Source: Brassica napus
Taxonomy: Eukaryota; Streptophyta; Magnoliopsida; Brassicales; Brassicaceae
Length of the DNA: 64,000 bases
Direction: 5' to 3'
Assembly (NCBI RefSeq): GCF_020379485.1
Contig: NC_063448.1
Span: forward strand, 22,343,726-22,407,725
The notes below the pieces were generated by a model. The model had not been told where the DNA came from. It searched no databases and saw only the letters and a program-made list of their open reading frames with translations. Shown one piece after another: positions 1 to 14,500 of this stretch (its first letter is position 1; each line of letters starts with the position of its first letter). Position numbers and translations under genes: made by a program.

Positions 1-62
1 ATAAGTCAGCATATTGATACACAAATTGCAGTATGACCTGATCATTTCAATATTATTATTAC

Positions 63-1396
63 CTTAGGTAGCGTGGAGATGGTTTCCCCACATGAATACT
101 GCACACAACTAAGTTTGCAAGAGTTTCTGGGTCTTTCGCATCCTACAATGGTCAAACAAATATATAATTATTACTTTTGATTTGATGTGTTTGAGCTTGG
201 TTGAGAAATCGGGTGCAGCATAACTGGTGACATGATACCGAGTATGAAAGAGTAGGTTCATCATCACTCACCTTGTTGAGTGCATCAAGCAGAAGAGTCT
301 CAGCTTCTTCAAAGTTACCCATATGCATGCAACAAACCGCCTTGCTGTTCAAGATTAAGCTTGTCATTGGGTACTTCTCAGAGAAATCCTGGAAGATTAG
401 ATAAGCTTCCTGTATTTTGGAACCCCCCTGAGATCATTCATACAACAATTTAATATTAGAAAAACATTAACAATCATTCTCTACACAATATGGAACAGAA
501 GAAAAAGAAATGGATATATATATTCATGTCATACTACTGCCAGGTTCAACCATGCGCTCGCGAGTTGAGTGAGTGTGTGGTCTTCATCAAACTGTTGCAT
601 CACTCTCAGCTGTTTCTCAGCATAATCTGACCTGTGCATCTTTATGAATATCTGGACATTCAAAGCGTGCCTAAGAAAGTGCAGAATACCAAAATCAATC
701 ATCAAGTTAAATCTTAGAGATAGAACAATCACTGTATCAAACAGAAAGCTCACAGGTCCATGGTTCCTCCAGAATGAGTGTGCTTGAGAGCCTCACTATA
801 GTCTTCCTCATGCATGAAGATAGTACCAGCAATCAACCTAACAGTAGCATTGCTCCCAGCAGTTGGATCTGCCAGCCATTCCCTCAAGCTAGCAATGGTT
901 GATTCCTAACCAAAATCACATAAACAACTAAGATGAATTTTCACAAGCAGAACACGAAGATATCTTCAATTTCGGATCCCTACAATCTTAGCGAAGTTAT
1001 CAGGTAATTGCGCTAAGCTAACATGATAATCTCAAATTCTCATGCATTACCTTGTTTTCAGGGCTCGATAGGTACATAGCAAGGAGCTTCACTGCCTGAA
1101 GAGGAGTAGCCGACGCTTCGTCGATCTCATTGATGACCAGCTACGAAACAAATTTGAATCACAACTCAGGATCGTTACAAATCGAAATCGAATCAGAAAA
1201 CGAGGGCGTCACAGAGGCGAACCTGGTAGCTACCAAGAGCGATGTAAGAGCGATGGACAAGGCAATCACGCTCCACGATATCTTCTTGCGAAAGATTAGG
1301 GATCTCGCTGTTGTTGATCGCCGCTTGATATGCACCTAGGTAAAAACTGTTTCTCAGGTTGAAGAGGTGATCTGGTCCTGCCGCCATGGATGCCAT
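63..1396 (-). CDS. Coatomer subunit epsilon (epsilon-COP), partial at window edge
   Basis: Six exons read on the minus strand: 1396-1223, 1140-1051, 905-754, 670-535, 427-272 and 142-63. All have GT-AG introns and phases that join without a break, giving about 262 residues. The start at 1396 gives MASMAAGPDHLF, the usual epsilon-COP N-terminus; an upstream in-frame ATG adds a non-family extension. The protein is an alpha-solenoid of TPR-like repeats; DEDHTLTQLASAWLNLAVGG and CCMHMGNFEEAETLL are recognisable family segments. Epsilon-COP binds alpha-COP in the B subcomplex of COPI coats on Golgi-to-ER vesicles. At exon 4 the second of two tandem GT sites (534/533) is preferred, because it retains the Val of NLAVGG. 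The C-terminal ~30 residues lie left of the window. Best match by synteny and sequence is Arabidopsis At1g30630. No lesion is seen. Confidence 0.95.
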
Positions 1397-2432
1397 TTGC
1401 TGCTGCAGGATCTCAGATCTGCGTCTAACTCCAAAACAGAGAAAACTGATAAAAGTGTAAATAATCAACTTTAATCAATTTTGCATAAAGACCCCATACA
1501 TTTTGAATGTTCAATTGACTGACACCCACTGTGATTTATTTTCGGCCCATTGGTTTCTTGCAATATTTAACGGGCTTTTAAGTGGGCCAATAATTTCGCA
1601 TCATCACACGTGTCCTACAGAGGGACCGGTGAAGATCTTTTCTTACCAATAAAACGCGTTTTATCCAATCCCCGCGGGGGTTGCTTGTTCTGCTCCAGCC
1701 TGACGTTAGCATCCCGTTGAAACCACTCCGTGTGATCGTGCTGTCACGTTTGTGTCGACAAACAAGCCCAACGATTTATGGACACGTGCCGTTTAGCGTC
1801 CCCATTAATGAGCCGGTTACCATCCGGGAATAGTAATCAACCGGTATCGGTTTTTATTAGGTAACCAGTCGTTGTGACAGTAACTCAAACGGCGTTTACT
1901 GCTCTAATTGACAAAAACACCCCTCACCCAAAACGTTATTAGTTCCTAATCCGTTGGACTCCTCCCTTTGGAGATCTTTATTAATTAAAAATAAACAAAA
2001 AAATAATCTTCCTGCAGTTTCCAAGTGAATGCGTGTAAGCAAGTGTTCGAATTCGAATTCGAGCGAGCTGAATCAAATCTGTAAGTTTCTATGATCCTTT
2101 GATCTTCTGATTCGAGTTTTTACTTCTTCTCTGGGATCGTTTTGACTTTTCGTTTTCTTCTCAAAGGTCTTGGCATCTGGTTTTGAATTTGATTTTCGAT
2201 GTTTTCCATATGATGAAGGGTTTGAATCGATTGAAGGCCCAATCCAGAAACGAAGAAGTAGATGTATGTATGCGTATCTAGATAGAGTGATTTCGTGTTT
2301 CGTTGTTAGACAAGAAGAATCTGTCATCAGTTGATGAATTTGATTTACTTTTGAAGCATTTTTGAATTTGGAGTTATTGAGCTCTCCATTAATTAAGAAG
2401 CGTGGGGGAATCTGCTTCAGGTTTCATTAGAG
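1397..2432. promoter_or_regulatory. Divergent promoter region of epsilon-COP and NDR kinase
   Basis: About 1 kb separates the two divergent start codons. It contains two G-boxes (CACGTG at 1607-1612 and 1783-1788). It also contains two site-II-like TGGGCC motifs: 1583-1588 on the plus strand and 1544-1549 on the minus strand. Site II motifs are common upstream of housekeeping plant genes. On the kinase side the 5' UTR appears to carry an intron, with a donor at 2081 (tct|gtaagttt) and an acceptor ending at 2420 (cttcag|gttt), 12 nt before the ATG. The motifs and splice sites are seen; their function is inferred. Confidence 0.5.
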
Positions 2433-5881
<3,449 letters not shown>

Positions 5882-7740
5882 TCAAAAGGGTGATAGCAAA
5901 AGTAAAAGGAAGTAATTTTCCTTCAGTTGCACAAGTTTTCATCTTTTCATTCATATATACCCATGTATTGTAAAAATAGTAAACACCCAAAAGAGAATTA
6001 AACGAATATGCATATAGAAAACTTTATAGGTTTGAGTACAAACATATTACAATGTTTCTTATAGTCCACAGTTGTCTAACCAATGTAAGTTTTTTTATAT
6101 ATGAATATTCACATACATAAAATAAATTTTTTTGTTCATAATAAGGGTGGCTTTGGACTTTTTCTTGAATTGCACACAATATGTTGAGCTGAAATCGATT
6201 GCCGACCTTAAAGATGGTAAAAGCGTTGTATAACAGTATACACGTTTCCATCGAATATCGCTGTTGCGATTCGAGCTTTGGAAGTGATGGATTTACACTT
6301 TTTACCGAATTTTTAGAACACATCCAAAACCAGTCAAATCGTTTCTTTTCAGATCAACTGTTCACTGCCCTTTTTTCTCGAATTGTCAATCCAAATAAAC
6401 AGTTTATCGATGATTTTTAGAAAAGAAAAAAAAAGTGAAAGTAATAGTAATGTGATGGAAGAACCAAAGCCATCTGGAAAATAAAAAGACCAGTCAGGAA
6501 CTCATGTTCTTAATTTCCACTGATATTACCATGTCGTTCTTCTCTTCACCGTTTAGGTCCATTTTTTCAGAATCCGAGAGATCTGCTTTGATTTTTTTTA
6601 CCAATCATTTTACAAATCCAAACTACTCTTTGCCTTTTTGTTTTTTTCTATATATTTTCTATCTTTGACTTTTGTAGAATTTTCGGCATGGCAGGGCGGA
6701 CCCTGAAAATTTGGGAACCTAGACCATTTAGTAAAGATTTAAAAAATTTAGGGGCCTAAAATTATTTTTTTTTAAATTTGGAGATTTATTTACGTATAAA
6801 ATTTTTCAAAAAATTTGAGGACATAAAACGAATGTTTCATTAGGCTTTGCCCAGGACCGGCATGCGAGGGAAACACAAACTAAGCCTACATCACGATTGG
6901 ATTCTTTTATGAATAATACTATTAATATTTGACTAAATATTTTAAAATTTTGAGAACATCATATCAAAATTTCTCATTAAATAAATTGGCATGAGATTTT
7001 AAATTTTTTGAAATTCTCTAATAAATATTATTATTATATTTTTATATTTTCAGAAATGTAACTTGAAAAACTTCAATACTAATGCTTTAGCTTACTTTAG
7101 CTGCATGGCTTCCCGAATATAACTTTACTTCACATTCATATCACATCGCAACAGGTCCGTCTAATAGCACAAGCAAGTAAAACGGTCAAGCAGGATCCAA
7201 AACTAAAAATAAAAAAAAAATATTTAAGAATTTTTGAAACTAAATATATAAATTATGGTCTAAAGTTTTAAACTTTTAAATATATTACTAAATTTAGAGT
7301 TTCTAATTTCAAAAGAGTCAGATACATAAATAGAACTATAATTTTTTTAAATTAGTGGTTCAAAAACAAATTAAAATTATTTTATTATAATATACCGTTA
7401 ATTTTTTGAACAAGGCCTATAAATAATTTGACACGGCACTGATCACAAAGGGTACTTAATACTAAGGCAGCTTATAGTTTACAAACACAAAGGGTTAAAG
7501 CCAACGACCGTTCCTCGCCAAGATGTATCAAGCTACTAAAACTATAGCTTGGAAAAGACGGTTATCTTCTTTAGATATAGAAAGTTGCTAAAGGATAGAT
7601 CCCTACTATGCATATCAATGTTATATGTTTTTTTTTTCGATTGTTTTCTTACACATGTTAAAAGTTAAAACATATATCTAAAGCTTTGTCAAGTGGTCTT
7701 TGATTATGTTGAACATTAGTATATAGTATATAGTATAGTA
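5882..7740. other. Kinase 3' UTR and AT-rich spacer
   Basis: The first ~120 bases are the probable 3' UTR of the kinase. The rest is AT-rich spacer. I see no gene; the short open frames here are low-complexity and match no family I know. One transposon-like remnant (6692-6864) is listed separately. Confidence 0.6.
6692..6864. mobile_element. Possible hAT-type MITE remnant
   Basis: The left end reads CAGGGCGGACCCTGA. The right end, reverse complemented, reads CATGCCGGTCCTGGGC, giving imperfect inverted termini around ~170 bp of AT-rich DNA. The ends resemble the CAGGGCCGG termini of the better-preserved element at 25878-26123. No convincing 8-bp target duplication was found, so the call is weak. 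Confidence 0.3.
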
Positions 7741-8310
7741 TATACACGGGAAGACGTCTTATTTCCACATCAGAACTATCATATAGTAACAAATGTACAC
7801 AATCTTTTAACATCGTCCTATTTGCATACAATTTAAGTATAACAACCTATTTCCACAAACAATAAAAGATCGAAACCCGTTTCCACACAAACCAATATTT
7901 GGCTTGGTTTTAATGGTTTATGACATGAATCGACAGTAAACCAGTTTGTATCGGTTGATATTGGTACAACCCAACCCAAACGAAGATCCGACTAGGGATC
8001 GATTTAAACCCGACCCGAAACCATTTTAAAAGCCCCATAATCGATTAAAATCTAAAATTCCAGAAAGTTTAGTTTGTTTGTATGAATGTGTTAGTTTATT
8101 CATTCAAAATCATAAAATTGACTTAACATAATTGAGTAAATACATAAGAAAAAGAAATAGATTTGGTCAAGAATCGTGAAAAGAAAAAATCTGAAACAGA
8201 GGTTTAGGGATTCCTGGTAATACTGCGAGGAAGAAGATGAAGACGTTTGCGTAATTTTACATTAATTAAAGACAGAAGGGAAAATAAAAATAAAATAAAA
8301 ACAGCTCTAA

Positions 8311-8372
8311 CCTGAATTCGAACCCGCATGGTTAAGTGTTTAGAGGAGCACATAAGCCAATAGCCTACGCTT
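8311..8372 (-). mobile_element. tRNA-derived SINE head, fragment
   Basis: Read on the minus strand, the segment shows an A-box-like TAGGCTATTGG and, ~40 nt downstream, a B-box-like GGGTTCGAATTC. These are the two internal RNA polymerase III promoter boxes of tRNA-derived SINEs. No cloverleaf with acceptor pairing is evident, so this is a SINE relic rather than a tRNA gene. Confidence 0.35.
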
Positions 8373-8569
8373 GATTCTTAGGTATATTTATCAGATAATA
8401 ATATATATTCTAACTTCACAAAACTAATGAGAAGCAGCATAGAGACTGTCGAGAGATACCTAGCAAATGGAAACAGCCATGGATCTAGCTCGATCTAGAG
8501 GTGAAGAGAAACGAAAGTGAATCGAAGACGCTGTAAGGGTCCCAACTTTGTTTGAAGGTCCAATTGTAA

Positions 8570-8914
8570 GGGCATCCTCAAAGGGGGAGCAGTTAGGTGT
8601 GTGCTTAGAGTGAAAATAGTAGTATAATATTGTATTTAGGCTAGGAATATGAGACATTCTCAAAAGAAGATCACTTAATTAAGGGTGTGCTTAACCAAAT
8701 AAAATTAATTAAATAATGTAACAAAAAAACTTATTTTAAAATTGATTCCAAAAAAACTTATTTTAAGGAGATACACACTTGCCACGTCGACCAGCACTTC
8801 CCTTAAGCATAGCTCTTCGACAAGCCCTCCCAAACTGTTATTAGCCCACTTTTGGATTAAATCCAAATATATTAAGCCCAAGCACACCCATGTGCTCCCC
8901 CTTTAAAGATGGCC
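8570..8914. mobile_element. PIF/Harbinger-like MITE, nested
   Basis: 345 bp element with termini GGGCATCCTCAAAGGGGGAG and, reverse complemented, GGCCATCTTTAAAGGGGGAG. It is flanked by TAA at 8567-8569 and 8915-8917. A 3-bp TWA-type duplication with GGSCATC termini is the signature of Tourist/Harbinger MITEs. It lies inside the long-TIR element. The 13-bp string TAAGGGTCCCAAC also occurs just outside both ends (8533-8545 and 8915-8927). There is no coding capacity. Confidence 0.75.
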
Positions 8915-9546
8915 TAAGGGTCCCAACACAGTTCTTCTTTGTTCAGTCTGCATTAACATAACACCTGCATCTTTTTCCTCTTTGATTTTTGTTTCACTCA
9001 GCATTCACATCAGTCCATGAATCCATTCTTTAACGACATTCTTCGCAAAAGAGACAAAGGATTTAATTGCTTAACTCGAGTCTTGGGTCGGTTTATTAGA
9101 TCCAATTGTATTTGGTTGATTTAATCTGGTTTGTATTCTTTAATTGGGTCTTATTCGGGTTGTTTTTGGTTTAGTTAAATTATTCATTGGTTAAGTTTAC
9201 GGTTTAGGAAACACTAACCAATTTTAAACCGTTATTTGTCGATATTAGTTCGTCCTTCAAAGTTTAGGGGGAAACGGGTTTTGAACTTTTATCTTATGTG
9301 AAAATAGGTTGTTATACTTAAATGGTGTGCAATTAGGACGAGATTGAAAAATTGTATACATTTGTTACTATATGATAGTTTTGTTACGAAGAAGCGTGTA
9401 TACAAATCAAGTCACCGTTAGAAACATCTATAAGTTAATCAAGTTCCCGCATACCAACTACATTACAAGAAATCTTTTTTTCCCAAATAAATTAGTAGCT
9501 TTATAGTAAACCGACCGATTTGAAATGCAGCAATTTACGAAGCTAA

Positions 9547-9754
9547 GAGCATGATTAATGGAGGTTCTTAAAAATGAAGTTTTTAGCGTAATTTAAAAAC
9601 CGGTTCTTAACTTTAACAAAGAAAAAGGTTAAGAACCGGTTCTTAAATACTTATTTAAGAACCGGTTCTTAAAAATTTTCTTTGTTAAAGTTAAGATTCG
9701 GTTCTTAAATTACGGTAAGAATCCCACTTCTAAGAACATCCATTAATTATGGTC
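9547..9754. mobile_element. Hairpin MITE (Tourist/Harbinger type)
   Basis: 208 bp with termini GAGCATGATTAATGG and, reverse complemented, GACCATAATTAATGG, flanked by TAA (9544-9546 and 9755-9757). Almost the whole element folds on itself. The palindrome AAGAACCGGTTCTTA recurs, and AACTTTAACAAAGAAAA is matched by its complement on the other arm. A transcript would form a long hairpin and could feed small RNAs; that role is inference. Confidence 0.75.
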
Positions 9755-9757
9755 TAA

Positions 9758-10614
9758 GTAAGAGTGGCTAGGTTTCTTAGTAATGAACTTTAGAAATACT
9801 TAAAGGCCATGGACATGTACAGATTCATGCACGTAAAGTGGATGTTTATGAACACGTACTATAGAAAGAAGCCTAAATCAACATGCTTCAAAGCCCAATT
9901 AATGACTCATATTACTTGATAATGTCGTTGCATCAACTAGAAAAGCCTAATCTTAATCAGTTTACAAAGATAAAGAACGAGTTTTAAACCAGAAAAATAA
10001 GGATGGCGAACAAGTTTTACAAACAACTCTGCAGATTAGTATAGCCTTGCGCCACCTCAGGGTCCCGTTGTCGACCAGCTGGAACAAGCGCTGGTAAAAG
10101 AATATATATATATATATTTTGGTAAAAGAATATGGCAATACTCAATTTCCTCGGCTAAACATTATTTTCTCATGGTTAAATAAATAAAAACTTGCTCACT
10201 AATGTATATATGTAGCATTTTCACTAGTCCGGATGTAACTCAAACTTGTTGTATTTCCTCGTCATTTTTATAGTGATTTTTGTTTCCGACCAACCCTAGC
10301 GGCGCTTTAAACACCACTTAAAAAAAAAAAGTTGTCAAACACCACACTATAGGATTTTCTTTCTCTGACGAACTCTTATAATAAATCAGAATTTACAATA
10401 TGATCTATATATATACGATTTGTATGTGGATTCATGTATTTTAAAACTATTGATGGAGTTACAATGCACGAACGTGGGTATTAGTGTTCATCACGACACT
10501 TTATTATGTTATCTCCACACATATATTTGTATAGATATGATTTCTCTAAGTTTGATAAATTTTCTAGCCATTTACTTGTTCTTCTGTGAAGTTGTCCATA
10601 CATATTCCTTTTTA
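9758..10614. other. Spacer without recognisable gene
   Basis: AT-rich sequence with a short (TA)n tract near 10102. Short open frames exist on both strands but none resembles a known protein. Nothing further is supported. Confidence 0.5.
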
Positions 10615-11306
10615 TATTATCCCAAATATAAAGACTCTTTCTTAAACGCTCCGACTTCTCTCTAGCTTTATAAAAGTGATATCGTTTCCGGTGGCCGGTG
10701 AGCAACTCGCCACCGGTCGCCACCCCTTTTCTTTTGTCTTTTGTTAATGTTTGTATCATATTATATCTATCTTCCGTTGCGGATATTATCTTCGCTAGGC
10801 GATTTTGCAGTGTTTCTCAAGTCAATCGGAGCTGTGTCTACTTGTTCTCTTTTATCTTTGTTTTGGCTTGAGATTAATAAACTTCCGATCTTTTTGATCG
10901 GAGTTATGTTAAGCTTCATCTCTCCTGAAGAATTTGGATTTATCCCGATTGTCTCTTTATATCTATTTCTTTTAGCTGGGCATCCTTGATCTTTACTTCA
11001 GATGATATCAATCTTTTCTTCCAAATTTTAAGCAAAGTAGTCAAAAGAGGTTAAAAATTGAGTTTTGCATGTTCGTCTTCGCGATCTATTCCAGTTAAAG
11101 AAGAGTTGAAGCTTGTCGTGTACGAGTGTTTCGACGAAGACTGGTTTGAAATCGATTGGAGCGTCTTAGAGTTCATCACATCTGGCGAGGAGGATTAGAT
11201 ATGTGGAGGCAATTGGTGTCAGAAATAGAAGCTTGAAGCTTCTGAAAGAAGGACAAATCTACAGCAAAAAGATGAAGAAGATAGGGAAGCGTCATAGAGA
11301 ACCCAC

Positions 11307-11539
11307 TGTTGGATAAGCTTCAAAGAAAGATTACTTAGGAAACAAGTTATTCATTAAAGATAAGTAGAATAACTTATATGTTTAGGATAATGATAAGATT
11401 CCTAGACATACTTGTAATAGGATCCTATATATAAAGAGATCTAATGTAAGATGATCTCTACAACATTATTGAGAAAGAAAGAAAAGAAAGAAATAAAACA
11501 AAGAAACAGTTTTATAGTTTTGTGTCTTGATCGATTTTA
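11307..11539 (+). repeat. 5' LTR of copia element
   Basis: 233 bp starting TGTTGGATAAGC and ending GATCGATTTTA. The terminal TG is present, but the 3' end is TA rather than the usual CA. The boundary is fixed by the CCCAC duplication and by the 3' LTR. A TATA-like CTATATATAAAG near 11423 is the likely transcription start region. Confidence 0.9.
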
Positions 11540-11541
11540 TT

Positions 11542-11553
11542 TGGTATCAGAGC
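11542..11553 (+). other. Primer-binding site (tRNA-iMet type)
   Basis: TGGTATCAGAGC lies two bases downstream of the 5' LTR. It is the sequence complementary to the 3' end of initiator methionine tRNA used by most plant copia elements. Confidence 0.9.
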
Positions 11554-11598
11554 TTGTGGTTATAAAGAAGAGATCACTGGTTCTTAAGATACAAAACA

Positions 11599-14500
11599 AT
11601 GGCGGATTCAAAAGCTTTGATAAAGTTTAAGGAAGGCGTACCTGGTACTGTGGTATGTCCAATGTTAACGACATCGAACTATACGGTGTGGGCAATGAGG
11701 ATGAAGGTGCTTCTGCGTGTGCACAAGGTGTGGGAAACAATAGAGCCTGGAACTGATGAAGAAGAGAAGAATGATTTATCCACAGCTCTTCTGTTTCAAT
11801 CCATACCTGAAACACTGATCTTGCAAGTTGGCGACTTAGGTTCCCCTAAAGTAATTTGAGAGGCTATACGATCAAGAAACCTAGGAGCAGAGCGTGTCAA
11901 ATCAGCTCGTCTTCAGACGTTGATGAATGAATTTGATTTCTTGAAGATGGACGACACAGATACGATTGATACATTCTCAGGAAAGATACCGGAACTTGCG
12001 TCAAAAGCAACCTCATTGGGACAGAGTATTGAGGGACCTAAAGTTGTGAAGAAGTTTCTCAATAGTCTACCATCAAAGTTCATTCATATGACTGCATCTT
12101 TGGAACAGTTGTTGGATTTAGATTTAACTAGTTTCGAAGATATCATTGGAAGGCTTAAAGCTTATGAAGAACGTATAAAAGGCTTTGAATCTATTGAACA
12201 ACAAGGTAGTCTTCTGTACTCAAACACTGAGAAGTCATATGATCAGAGAGGATCAGACAATTCAGGAAGAGGCAGAGTACAGAACAGAGGTCGTGGCAGA
12301 GGTAACAGAGGAAGAGGCCGCGGCAGGAGCAACGATGGCGAGAGAAGCAAAGAGAAAAGTGACTACTCTCAGATTTTCTGCTACAACTGCAAGAAGAAGG
12401 GACACTTTGCATCAGTCTGTACCGAAAAGAAAGACGATAAAGAACTCAACAAAGCTGAAACCGAAATTGCGGAGGCAGCTTTATACATGCATGAATTGGT
12501 GTTTCTCAATGAACAGAAGGTGATGCCTAAGAAACTTGAAACCGACAAGAAGGAAGACGGTGTGTGGTACCTAGACAATGGCGCCTCTAATCACATGACT
12601 GGAGAACGGTCTTACTTCTCTGAGATAAACGAGAACATCAAAGGCAAAGTAAAGTTTGGAGATGGATCATTCGTTGATATAAGTGGAAAAGGTTCAATTC
12701 TCTTTGAAACTAAGACATGAGAACAGAAACTCCTAACGGATATCTACTTCATTCCTGAGCTAAAGAGCAACATTCTAAGCCTAGGACAAGCAACTGAACA
12801 AGGCTGTGATGTGCGTCTGAGAGACAACTTCTTAACCCTAAGAGACCCTGAAGGAAGATTGATTGTCAAGGTACTAAGATCAGCAAATCGGCTCTATAAG
12901 ATAAAGCTACAAGTCGGCAGAGCAACATGCCTACACGCTAAGATAAATGAGGAACCATGGAGGTGGCACGCTAGACTTGGCCACATTAGCTTCAAGACAA
13001 TGAGAGCTATGGCGACTCATGGGATGGTTCATGACCTGCCGGAGATAAATGAAGAGCGAAGACTTTGTGATTCTTGTTTGGTTGGCAAATAAACTCGACA
13101 ATCTTTCCCAAAAGCAACAGCGTTTAGAGCAAAGCAAGCACTAGAGCTCTTACACGCAGACCTGTGCGGTCCAATCTCTCCAACAACCCTATCTCTCAAC
13201 AAGTACATCTTTGTCATCATTGACAACTGCACAAGGTACATGTGGTCTATACTATTGAAAGATAAGAGTGATGCGTTTGATAATTTTAAAATGTTCAAGA
13301 AACTTGTTGAGAATGATTTCAACAAAGAGATAGTAACGTTGCGCACAGACAGAGGTGGAGAATTCACTTCACAAGAGTTTCAGAGCTACTGCAACAACAA
13401 TGGAATAAGAAGACACTTGAAAGCGCCTTATACACCACAACAGAATGGTGTGGTTGAGCGTAGAAACCGCACATTAATGGAGATGACTCGGAGCATACTA
13501 AAGGCAATGAATGTGCCGAACTATCTGTGGGGTGAGGCTGCTCGTCACGCAACGTATTTGATTAATAGAGTTCCCAAAAGAGCTCTAAAGAATCAAACTC
13601 CCTATGAATGTATAAGAGGGAAGAAACCAAACCTGTCTCACATAAGAGTATTCGGATGTGTTGCACATGCAAAGATAGACTCAGGCAAGCTAAGAAAACT
13701 CGATGATAGATCAGAGGCTGCGGTTCACTTAGGCATTGAACCATGTTCCAAAGCCTATAGATTATACAATCCTACTTCAAAGAGAATTATTGTAAGTAGA
13801 GATGTGATCTTTGATGAAAAGGCTCGTTGGAATTGGAAGGGAGGAAGTAAGCAAGTCCAAACTGAGCCTGGAATGTTCCATATGACATGGGGAAGCACAT
13901 AAGATAATGGAAGCGGTCCTTTTGTTGTCGGAGCTAGTAATGAAGAAGAAACAACAGAACCACTAACTCAACCTAGCGAAACAGAGGAAACAGAGGATGT
14001 AGCCATCAAAAGTGAAGCAGGTGAACAAGAACATATGCAAGAAGTAAGACGTTCATCTCGAGAAGTTAAGAGATCAGGCTACCTCGACAATTATATCTTG
14101 TTGGCTGAGGCTGAATGCGAGGTTCTATTGCTTGCGTTAAATGACGAACCAGGAAGCATACAAGTGGCTCTTAAGAACAAGAAGTGGAAAGTGGCGTGTC
14201 TGGATGAGATCGAGTCTATAGTTAAGAATGAGACTTGGACCTTGGTTGAGAAGCCACACGGAGTAAAGGTGATCGGACTCAAGTGGATCTTTAAGGTCAA
14301 ACGTAACGCAGACGGAAGCATCAACAAATTCAAATCAAGACTTGTGGCAAAGGGCTACGTTCAAGAACAAGGAATTGACTTCGATGAAGTCTTTGCGCCA
14401 GTGGCTCGAATAGAGACAATACGTTTGTTGATTGGTTTGGCTGCTGCGTGTAGATGGGAGATCCACCACCTAGATGTTAATACAGCCTTCTTACACAGCG

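Larger units (their letters stand above)
7741..9402. mobile_element. Non-autonomous element with ~150-bp terminal inverted repeats (Mutator-like?)
   Basis: The segment 7741-~7893 is repeated in inverted orientation at ~9258-9402. Shared runs include TATACACG at the outer ends, AACTATCATATAGTAACAAA, and ATTTAAGTATAACAACCTAT. Divergence between the arms is modest. Long inverted termini without a transposase are typical of non-autonomous Mutator-like elements. The exact ends and target duplication are unclear because the left flank is a TA-rich short repeat. The interior holds a tRNA-like SINE piece (8311-8372) and a nested Harbinger-like MITE (8570-8914), and no coding sequence. Confidence 0.6.

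Noticed and set aside
536..537. First GT as donor of epsilon-COP exon 4
   Set aside because: It would drop the Val of NLAVGG; the GT three bases further (534/533, GTATG) keeps it and is the stronger donor.
7741..9402. Transposase within the long-TIR element
   Set aside because: The longest frames are ~60 codons and show no DDE or zinc-finger features.
10481..10989. Frames in the split retroposon as a protein-coding gene
   Set aside because: Frames are short, overlap on both strands, and do not continue across the copia insertion.
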